Source of the DNA: Bog-756 sp963730685
GTDB lineage: Bacteria > Actinomycetota > Acidimicrobiia > Acidimicrobiales > RAAP-2
Assembly: GCA_963730685.1 (NCBI GenBank)
Contig: CAVSSP010000001.1
Coordinates: 620,001 to 684,000 of the forward strand
Reading direction: 5' to 3'
DNA: 64,000 nt
The translations under genes were made by a program, and so were the position numbers. Below, piece after piece: positions 16,125 to 23,577 of this stretch (position 1 is the first letter of the stretch; each line of letters starts with the position of its first letter). The notes under the pieces were generated by a model. The model saw only the letters and a program-made list of their open reading frames with translations. It was not told where the DNA came from and did not search any database.

Positions 16125-17256
16125 GTGTCCGAAGTCTCTCGTACGGTTCTGCCCATCCCCGACCGACCCCACATCGGGCTGACCACCTACGACGCCAAAG
16201 ATCCGGACACCCACTTTCCGCCGATCGAGCCGCTCCGGCCGCCGTCTGGTGCTCCGAACGTGCTGGTCATACTGCTGGACGATGTCGGCTTCGGCGCCTC
16301 GAGCGCCTTTGGCGGCCCGTGCAGCACTCCGGTGGCCGAGAAGCTGGCCGAAGGCGGACGCGGCCGAACGGCACGATCTTCAGTACTTCGAGATGTTCGG
16401 TAACCGGGGCATCTACTACAAGGGCTGGAGTGCGGTCACCAAGCACCGGACGCCCTGGGAGATGGTCGGCGGTCAGCTGCTTGCCTTCGATGACGACATC
16501 TGGGAGCTGTACGACGGGAGTAAGGACTGGAGTCAAGCCGACGACTTGTCGGCCGAGTTGCCGGAGCAGTTGCACCAACTCCAGCGCCAATGGCTGATCG
16601 AAGCCGTGAAGTACAACGTCCTGCCGCTGGACGACCGGGGGGCTGAGCGGCTGAACCCCGAACTGGCCGGCCGGCCCCAACTCATCACCGGAACATCCCA
16701 ACTGCTGTTCCCGGGCATGAAGCGTCTGTCGGAGAACAGCGTCATCAGCATCAAGAACAAGTCCTTCTCGGTGATCGCCCAGTTGGAAATCACGCAGTCG
16801 CCAGCCCAGGGCGTTCTGGTCGCCCAAGGAGGGGCGTTTGGGGGATGGGTCCTCTACGCCCATGACGGCAAGGCAAAGTTCGCCTACAACGTGCTGGGTC
16901 TTCAGCTCTTCGAAGTCGAGGCCACCGAGCCCGTTCCCTCCGGTCACCATCAGGTGCGGATGGAGTTCGCCTACGACGGCGGAGGCCTGGCCAAGGGCGG
17001 AGATGTCACGCTCTACTACGACGAGGGGGAGGTCGGAAGTGGTCGGGTGGCGATGACCCAACCCATGATCTTCTCGGCGGACGAGACAACGGACATCGGC
17101 GATGACTTCGGGATGCCCGTCACCCGTGACTACGGCGGCGATGCGGCGAAATTCAACGGACGAATCCAGTTGATCCAGATCGACGTGGGTGACGACAGCC
17201 ATGACCATTTGGTCGATCCCGACGAACTCATCCACGTCGCCATGTCCCGCCAGTAG
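16125..17256 (+). pseudogene. Arylsulfatase with internal deletion
   Basis: The start is a GTG at 16125 with GGAGG six bases upstream. The first 75 or so residues are the N-terminus of a large arylsulfatase, including the metal-binding Asp pair in PNVLVILLDDVGFG. At about 16349-16356 the sequence jumps, with a frame change, to the far C-terminal part: QYFEMFGNRGIYYKGW and then a beta-rich domain through 17256. Roughly 400 residues, including the Cys-x-Pro-x-Arg formylglycine motif needed for activity, are missing from a protein usually near 780 residues. No active sulfatase can be made from it. Confidence 0.85.
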
Positions 17257-17370
17257 GCGGGTCGACAACGATGCCGGCCTGTCCGAGGACCCCGACTCGG
17301 GTCCCAGCCCCGACGTCCGAGGCTCAGGCGAGCCCTCGGCTCGGCGAGTCATCGACCGGATGACGAGCTT

Positions 17371-18645
17371 GTGAGCTGGGGCGATGTGGCGGTCATCGCT
17401 GCGCTCGTACTGCTGTGGACGCTGATCTCGGAGCGGGTGGATCGGTTCGGCATCACGCCGCCACTGCTCTTCGGTGCCGCGGGCCTCGTGCTCGCCCGCG
17501 ACTCGGCGCTTCACATCAGTCTGTCGGCGTCCACCATCAGAGTCAGCGCTGAGATCACGCTCGTGTTGGTCTTGTTCAGCGATGCGGCGAGGGTTCGAAT
17601 CCATTCCCTCAGGCAGGATGCCGGCCTGCCAATGAGGCTCCTGGGAATCGGACTGCCCCTCACGGTCCTCCTGGGGGCGCTCCTTGCTCATGCGTTGTTC
17701 GGGTCGCTGGGCATCTGGATGGCCGTCCTCATTGCCGCGTGCCTCGCCCCGACCGATGCCGGACTCGGACAGGGAATCGTCACTGACGAGTCGGTGCCGA
17801 GCCGGGTACGTCGAGTCGAGAACGTCGAGAGTGGGCTGAACGACGGCATCGTCGCACCGTTGGTGTCGCTGGCCATCGCTGTGCTGGCCGGTGAAGAAGC
17901 CCACGGGTCGAGTTCGGTACTCCATGCCATCCGGGAGATCGGTGTGGGTGCACTCGTGGGTGTGGCGGGAGGATTGATCCTGGGGTGGATTCTGGCCACT
18001 GCGGTCGCTCGAGGCTGGACCGAGGAGCGAGCCGCGGCCCTGGCCGCCACCGCCGGTGCCGTCGGCATCTATGCGCTGGCCGTAGAAGTGCAAGCGAACG
18101 GGTTCGTCGCCGCCTTTCTGGCTGGCATGTGCTTCGGGGTCTTCCGGCATCGAATCGGCTCGGAGTCGTTGGGTCAGACCGAAGCCACCGGCCAATTGCT
18201 GTCCTATCTGGTCTGGTTCGTCTTCGGCGCGGCGATGCTCCGCCCAGCTCTCTCCAGTCCCCAGCTCGGCCGTTCCTTGATCTATGCGGTCCTGAGCCTG
18301 ACCGCGGTGCGCATGGTTCCGGTGGCGATCGCCCTGGTGGGCACCCATCTCGGCCGGAGCACGGTCGCCTTCCTCGGGTGGTTCGGTCCCCGGGGGTTGG
18401 CATCGGTGATCTTTGCGCTGTTGGCGTTCGACCAACTGGGCCACGAGGCCTCCGCGCTCGTAGCCACCGTGTCGGTCACTGTCGCCCTCAGCGTGATCGC
18501 CCACGGTCTGAGCGCCCCGCCACTGATCAGTCGGTACACCGCCCATGCCCGAGCGAAGCCCCAGGAGCATGTACTCCTCCGTCACGTCGAAGTGCCGACA
18601 CCCAGACGTACGTTCGGAATGGGCAAGGATCAGCGTGCCGCCTGA
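17371..18645 (+). CDS. Cation/proton antiporter, CPA1/NhaP-like
   Basis: 424-residue membrane protein with about 12 helices. Key family features: ACLAPTDAGLGQGIVTDES (helix 4-5 region with the Thr-Asp of the unwound helix) and the VENVESGLNDGIVAPLV segment holding the Asn-Asp ion-binding pair, then FGPRGLASVIFALLAF near the end. It exchanges Na+ or K+ for H+ at the cytoplasmic membrane for pH or salt control. GTG start at 17371; it lies 114 bases after the arylsulfatase remnant. The protein looks complete, with a short hydrophilic C-terminal tail. Confidence 0.9.
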   Translation: MSWGDVAVIAALVLLWTLISERVDRFGITPPLLFGAAGLVLARDSALHISLSASTIRVSAEITLVLVLFSDAARVRIHSLRQDAGLPMRLLGIGLPLTVLLGALLAHALFGSLGIWMAVLIAACLAPTDAGLGQGIVTDESVPSRVRRVENVESGLNDGIVAPLVSLAIAVLAGEEAHGSSSVLHAIREIGVGALVGVAGGLILGWILATAVARGWTEERAAALAATAGAVGIYALAVEVQANGFVAAFLAGMCFGVFRHRIGSESLGQTEATGQLLSYLVWFVFGAAMLRPALSSPQLGRSLIYAVLSLTAVRMVPVAIALVGTHLGRSTVAFLGWFGPRGLASVIFALLAFDQLGHEASALVATVSVTVALSVIAHGLSAPPLISRYTAHARAKPQEHVLLRHVEVPTPRRTFGMGKDQRAA

Positions 18646-19156
18646 CATGCTGGACGACGAGAGCCCGGCTGGAGTCCTCGGGGTTGATGGCCGGATCGGG
18701 CACCGGCAGCTACTTCAGTGATTTGTCGCATGTCGAGGTCATGGCATCGACGGAGGCTCGGGATGCAGACATCGCCATCCACTCGGCCGAGACGTCCCGA
18801 ATCGTTGGTCCTCAAACTGCCGTACGAGCCTGGATCGAATCGATCGGTCGGTCCGCCTGTTTCGAGCACTACCCCTGGTGCAACCTCAGGTGATGACCCG
18901 ACCGAAGGGTCACCCCACGCGGGCCGAGGTCAAAGAGGTGGCTCGACGAACTCCGCCCGGATGACCGCCGAGGCGTTGGGCATCGAGCCCGTCGAGGCGA
19001 TGCTGCTCGCCCGCATGCAGCCCCAGCGCCTGGGAATGTTGCTGCCCTCCCACCGATCTGGGGGTGGGCCTCACTGGTGTGGATGCAACGACGCGAAATG
19101 CTGTGAGACCGCGCACACCGAACCAGAGTCCCCCGGGCCGTGCTGTTACCTTGGCG
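18646..19156. other. Gene-poor stretch
   Basis: Between the antiporter gene and the end of the DUF1254 gene on the other strand. Open frames here have no recognisable domains, no good start signals and look like chance. I see no repeat or RNA gene. Confidence 0.5.
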
Positions 19157-20579
19157 TCAGACCATCTCGATCTCACCCGGACGCCATGATCGGTCGAACC
19201 ATGCCTCCAGCGGGCCGTAGAGCCTGAACAAGGTGAACCACCCTTTGCCCGGGACGGTTTGCACCCAGTTGCCATCCTTGCCCTCGGGTGCGGTGGGGCC
19301 GAAGTACAGATCGGTGGAGCCATCTGCATTGGGAACGACTGTGCCGGACAGGCTGTTGAGACTGGGGAAGGGGTTGTCTGTCTGGAGCTCTGAGCGGGTC
19401 TGGGTGTCGTAAACCACGACCGACCAGAAGGTCTTGGCGGGAATGTCCTTGGGCAGGTGCAGCGTGTAGTTCTTGCCGCCTTCGAGCCAGAGTCCGTCCG
19501 AGTCTTCGGCGGTGTATGCATACTGAGAACCGATTCCGGGCATTTCGATGACCATGGCTGGGGTGATGACGGTGGCCATGTAGTGGAGCAGTGTCCGGGC
19601 ATCGAGGAGCCTCGCGCCGTCGACCAGGAACTCGTGACTGCCACCGATGAACGCCCGCTTCCACGAGCGATCCGGGTAGTAGTAGGCAGCCGGATCTCGG
19701 GGCTTGAAGACCATGGAGCGCGCCGTTGCCGAACCGATGGCGGCCGCTTCCTCAAGGATCTTCTTCATTCTGTCGTCTGGGCTCAGCGGACGACCCTTCT
19801 GGATACCGATGGAGGCGAGCAGACCCCGAAGTTCTGGCTCCATCGACCCGATCGGCTCCTCTTGGACGAGTTGGTCGATCTCCTCGAAGAATTCGTAGTC
19901 GTTGGCGTGGACCGTGTTGTGAGCTATCCCACTGGCCGAGATGAACTCGTTGGAGAGGGGATCGCCAACCGAGGAGAGGGGGTAGATGCGGACGGTCTTG
20001 AGGGCTTCGTAGCCGTCGAGCGCCCGGAGGACTACCCAGTTGGTGAACGTCCGACTCGTGGATATCAGGTAACCATCGGGCACGTCCCCCTCATAGTCGG
20101 GTGGGAGGAAGAGGTACTTGCCACCTTGACCCCTGTCCCTCCCGGCATTGCCCATGTCCGTGACGAACCGGAACCAGAAGTCGTCGACGACGTTGAGGCA
20201 GTTGGGAGGGGACTCGATGACCATCGGGCCGTCAGAGAGGTCGAGGAACGTGCTCCCGTAGACGGTCTCGGTGTTACCGGTGAGATAGACCGGAGCGGAA
20301 TCGAGCAGCTTGTCAAACACGATGACCTGCTGAGAATTGGTCCATCCGATTGATCGGAATCCGGTGCGCATGGCGGCCAAAGAAGCCCCAGGAACACAAA
20401 TTGAGAAACGCCTCCACGCCACGGATGAGGTCCAGGTTGTCAAAGACTGACGTAACCGTCTCCGGTGACGGAAGCCCGTCGAAGAATTCCAAGGCGCCCA
20501 GGCTCGTCTCAACTCGATCAGGAGTCGAAATCGACGCCAATACCTCTGCCGAAATGCCGTTGCGTGAAGCGCTCACCAA
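19157..20579 (-). pseudogene. DUF1254/DUF1214 protein, one frameshift
   Basis: The N-terminal piece starts at ATG 20579 and reads TPDRVETSLGALEFFDG and then GVEAFLN; the frame then changes near 20395, and the rest (PGASLAAMRTGFRSIG onward, to 19157) continues to a normal C-terminus (EAWFDRSWRPGEIEMV). Joined, the protein would be about 470 residues, the usual length, with a DUF1254 domain (about 60-190) and a C-terminal DUF1214 domain (about 340-460). The function of the family is unknown; members are often secreted or found with detoxification genes. The break is a single extra base in the AATTTGTG context, so it could be a sequence error or a real mutation. Confidence 0.8.
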
Positions 20580-20877
20580 TTCCTCCGATCGCAGTTGGCC
20601 CCACCATCGAAGCCCATCGAGCTCACCAACCTACGAGATTCGCGATCGGCTCCCCTAAGGTCGACAGCCGAGCGGTCGTGCCCCGCACTAGAACATCAAT
20701 TAATTCACCAGGTGGGTGGGGAGTTCTCGTCACGAACAACTAGTCAAGTGGATGTCTGTCGGACCATAAATACCCTCTGGCCTGGTGTCCGAGGGCCGAC
20801 ACGAGTGGACGCGTATGTCGCCCACCGAGGCCCTTTGGGCCATGTAGCGGGGACCGCTGCTTTGCAAACGCGACCAC
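20580..20877. other. Gene-poor stretch before the first att core
   Basis: No open frame here has recognisable content. It lies between the DUF1254 start and the first tRNA-Lys core repeat and so marks the outer edge of the island. Confidence 0.5.
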
Positions 20878-20922
20878 CAGTGGGCCGTGCGAGTCTCGAT
20901 CTCGCCACCTTGGGATTAAAAG
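20878..20922. repeat. tRNA-Lys 3'-half repeat (att core), copy B
   Basis: 45 bases identical to 31894-31938, which covers the 3' half of tRNA-Lys(UUU) from the anticodon loop to the end plus three flanking bases. A displaced tRNA 3' end is the expected far boundary of an element that integrated into the tRNA gene. Confidence 0.85.
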
Positions 20923-20992
20923 CAAAAGCTCGTCGATGTCAGAGCTGATCGGCGTTCACCATTGGTGGCTGTCGACTGCCCTGATAGGCCCA

Positions 20993-21048
20993 GCGTCGAT
21001 CACACTTCGCGTGCTTTGGCGGGGAGTTGTAGTCACGTTGTAGTCACG
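20993..21048. repeat. 56-bp att-arm-type repeat, copy B
   Basis: Lies 70 bases beyond core copy B. It ends in TTGTAGTCACG and TTGTAGTCACG, so two TGTAGTCACG boxes one base apart. Core, spacer and arm keep the same order and spacing as at 27822-27992. Confidence 0.75.
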
Positions 21049-21130
21049 GCGGCGGTTTCCAGTCTGGTCGCGATGGAACCGGCTCCCGGAGGACTCCATG
21101 GGCACATGGTGAGAGTTCTGGGTACCGGTA

Positions 21131-21201
21131 GCCCTAGGGAGACTCCCTAGTTCTCGGAGACAACCACTGCCCGACGAAGTTCTGGGGAGTCTCCCTAGGG
21201 C
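21131..21201. promoter_or_regulatory. Pair of palindromes (CTAGGGAGACTCCCTAG) before an export operon
   Basis: GCCCTAGGGAGACTCCC (21131-21147) is repeated in exact inverse orientation at 21185-21201, 37 bases apart. Each arm also contains its own palindrome (CTAGGGAG-A-CTCCCTAG on the left, GGGAG-T-CTCCC on the right). The second lies 32 bases before the GTG at 21234. Two dyad sites placed like this suit binding of a dimeric regulator, or a cruciform. Confidence 0.6.
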
Positions 21202-21233
21202 GCTGGGCATCCCGATCCTTCAACCTGGTTGAT

Positions 21234-21425
21234 GTGCAGATCATCGTGGAGATCTCAGAAGGCAAGGACGGACGGGCCGAAGGAACGGTGAGGGCCTCAG
21301 GGCAATCCCAGGCCCGACCATTCTCGGGAAACCTCGAGTTCCTGGCCCTGATCGAGAGCCTCTATCAGGTCGGCGCCGAAACGCCAGGTCAAAAGGCCGG
21401 CACAACCGAGAAGGAGTCGTCATGA
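21234..21425 (+). CDS. Small hypothetical protein
   Basis: 63 residues beginning MQIIVEISEGKDGRAEGTV, with GTVRASGQSQARPFSGNLEFLALIESLYQ in the middle, a pattern seen in short actinobacterial proteins of unknown role. GTG start; its stop overlaps the next gene's ATG (ATGA), which supports real translation. No known domain recognised. It is the first gene of the operon 21234-23502. Confidence 0.6.
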   Translation: MQIIVEISEGKDGRAEGTVRASGQSQARPFSGNLEFLALIESLYQVGAETPGQKAGTTEKESS

Positions 21426-21982
21426 AGAATCTGATGTGGAGCTTTTCCCCGTGGGTTGCCTTTCTCTTGGGCGTTCGCGTCGGCGGGGTGTACTGGGGTG
21501 CTGCCATCGGTCTCGCGGTTGCCCTGGTCGTCCTCGTGAGGGCGATCACCCGCCACAGCACCCACATGTTCGACGTCATCGGCACTGTCTATTTCGGGGG
21601 TCTGCTTGTGCTCCTGGCCGCCATTCACCCCAGTGACATCGCCACCTGGGGGCGGTACGCACAGGCGGTGGCTCACGGATCGCTCACCCTGATCGTCTTC
21701 GGTTCCATTCTCGTCGGCAAGCCCTTCACCGAGCCCTATGCAAGGGAGCAGGCACCCGAGCGGGTGTGGCAGAGCTCCCGCTTCCACGAGCTCAACCGGC
21801 GTTTGTCGGCAGTGTGGGGGCTGGCCTTCCTCGTGGGCACGATCTCGCTGGTCATCGCCGGTTCGCAGGACTCCCGCCAGTTCATCCTGAGGCTCGTGGT
21901 CCCCTTCGGTGCCCTCCTCCTGGCCCTCTTGTACAGCCAGAAGCAGGCCAGCCTGTCCGTCGGCGAAGCCTCTGCGGCCTGA
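21422..21982 (+). CDS. Integral membrane protein of unknown function
   Basis: 186 residues with about six membrane helices (about 8-26, 28-45, 52-72, 85-103, 128-147, 153-172). Between helices 4 and 5 is a conserved-looking loop GKPFTEPYAREQAPERVW. It is coupled to the preceding small gene by ATGA and is followed 56 bases later by the YhgE/Pip-like protein. The overall plan is that of small multi-span proteins of unknown role in actinobacteria; I do not recognise the family with confidence. Confidence 0.75.
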   Translation: MKNLMWSFSPWVAFLLGVRVGGVYWGAAIGLAVALVVLVRAITRHSTHMFDVIGTVYFGGLLVLLAAIHPSDIATWGRYAQAVAHGSLTLIVFGSILVGKPFTEPYAREQAPERVWQSSRFHELNRRLSAVWGLAFLVGTISLVIAGSQDSRQFILRLVVPFGALLLALLYSQKQASLSVGEASAA

Positions 21983-22038
21983 CGCGGCGCCTTCGATCCA
22001 TCCAGCACTTGACAACACTGAGGAACCAGGAGCAGGCC

Positions 22039-23502
22039 GTGGCCACTGAATCCGACACTGACGCTTGCAGTAGCGCTGACACCGCTGGAGCCGGGACCGC
22101 TCCCGAGGTCGGGGCAGGTCCGGTCGAGACCGCTGAGACCGGCTCCGCCCGGTCGATGCCGGTGCGGGCGGGAATGGTCTTGCGGACGAGATCTGTATGG
22201 ATCTTTCCGCTGGCCCTCCCGCTCGTGCTGGTCGTACTGATGTCGTTCATCTACATCGGCGCCGTCTTGAATCCGGCGGCGCACTTGGACGGGCTACCGG
22301 TCATGGTGGTGAACCAGGACAACGGTGCCAGTGTGAATGGCCAGCACGTCGACGAGGGTGCCAGAGTGGTCCAGGCGTTGAACAGCTCATCCGTGGTGAG
22401 TAGCAAGCTGAAGCTGAAGAGCGTCACGTTGGATCAGGCCAAGGCGGCGATGGATCGCGGGGGTGCCTATGCCACGATTCTGATTCCGGTCGGCTTCACC
22501 GACTCGCTCCTCGCCGCTGCTGGGAACGACCCTCCTGCTGCGGAGGTGAGCCCGGGGCAGCCCACGGTGCAGCTGTTGGAGAACAGTCGGTTGGGCAGTC
22601 TGGGCGTCAATCTGGCGGCGGGCGTTCTGACTCCGGCCCTCCAGCAGATCTCGTCAACCATTGGAGATCAGCTGGTTGCTCACAGCACCACCGCGGCCCG
22701 GAGCACCTCGTTCGCCACGGCGCAGCTGCACGACCCCATTCGTTTCGAGACAGTGAGCTACCGGCCACTCTCACCGAACACCGCACTCGGGCTCAGTGCG
22801 TTCTATGTGGCGCTTCTGGCGATGCTGGCTGGCTTTGTCGGTGCGACCATCGTCAACTCCTCTCTCGACGGCGCCTTGGGCTACTCCACGACCGAACTGG
22901 GGCCACGCTGGAAGCAACGGCGACCACTCCCGATCGCACGTCAGCAGATCCTTCTCTTGAAGTGGTCCGTCGCTCTCGTCGCCATTCCCATCCTCGACGC
23001 AGCCATCGTGGGCGTGGCTGCAGGCATCCTGCGCATGGATGCACCCAACACTGCCCTGCTCTGGGCCGTCCTGTCCCTGGCCTCGCTGATGGTGGCGAGT
23101 GTCACGCTGACGCTCTTCGCGGTGTTCGGGTCGATTGGGCAGCTCTTGGCCATGCTCGGTCTGATCTATCTCTCGTTGGCGTCATCGGGCGGCACGGTTC
23201 CCACCCAGGCCCTCCCGGGCTTCTACAACTTCGTTGGGCACGTGGAACCGCTTCGCCAGGTCCTCACGGCCGCGCGAGCGGTCTTGTACTTCGGTGCACG
23301 AGGGGACGCAGGCCTGACCCACGCGCTGATCGTGCTCGGCCTCGAGATCGTGGCAGCAGTCGTGGTCGGCCTACTCATCACCGGCTGGTACGACCACAAG
23401 CGTCTCTACCGCCTGTCCCCGGATCTGATCGCCTACATCTCCCGGGTGACCGACGAGCGGCTGGCTGTGACGCATCCGCCGGTGCCGAGCGCCCGCTCGT
23501 AG
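22039..23502 (+). CDS. YhgE/Pip-like ABC-2-type membrane protein
   Basis: 487 residues from a GTG at 22039 with AGGAG about 6 bases upstream. One helix near the N-terminus (about 57-78) is followed by a large extracellular domain (about 80-260) with VMVVNQDNGASVNGQHVDEGARV, the YhgE/Pip signature region, then five helices (about 262-460) as in ABC-2 permeases. Pip proteins act as phage-infection or export factors; EsxA-type secretion and drug or siderophore export are known for relatives. No ATPase gene accompanies it here. The LuxR-type regulator follows 75 bases later. Confidence 0.8.
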   Translation: MATESDTDACSSADTAGAGTAPEVGAGPVETAETGSARSMPVRAGMVLRTRSVWIFPLALPLVLVVLMSFIYIGAVLNPAAHLDGLPVMVVNQDNGASVNGQHVDEGARVVQALNSSSVVSSKLKLKSVTLDQAKAAMDRGGAYATILIPVGFTDSLLAAAGNDPPAAEVSPGQPTVQLLENSRLGSLGVNLAAGVLTPALQQISSTIGDQLVAHSTTAARSTSFATAQLHDPIRFETVSYRPLSPNTALGLSAFYVALLAMLAGFVGATIVNSSLDGALGYSTTELGPRWKQRRPLPIARQQILLLKWSVALVAIPILDAAIVGVAAGILRMDAPNTALLWAVLSLASLMVASVTLTLFAVFGSIGQLLAMLGLIYLSLASSGGTVPTQALPGFYNFVGHVEPLRQVLTAARAVLYFGARGDAGLTHALIVLGLEIVAAVVVGLLITGWYDHKRLYRLSPDLIAYISRVTDERLAVTHPPVPSARS

Positions 23503-23577
23503 TCGGGAGCTGCGCCAAGTCGAGGAATCTGCTTCCGGGGATCGAAAGCGGCGGCGGCCGTTGGACGCCGCTACCGT

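Noticed and set aside
16267..18648. A 793-codon open frame on the minus strand opposite the arylsulfatase remnant and antiporter
   Set aside because: Its product is a low-complexity Gln/Arg/Gly/Asp-rich string, the mirror of high-GC coding on the other strand; the plus strand has clear families.
18718..19227. A plus-strand open frame after the antiporter gene
   Set aside because: No domain, no start signal, and its far end overlaps the well-supported DUF1254 gene.
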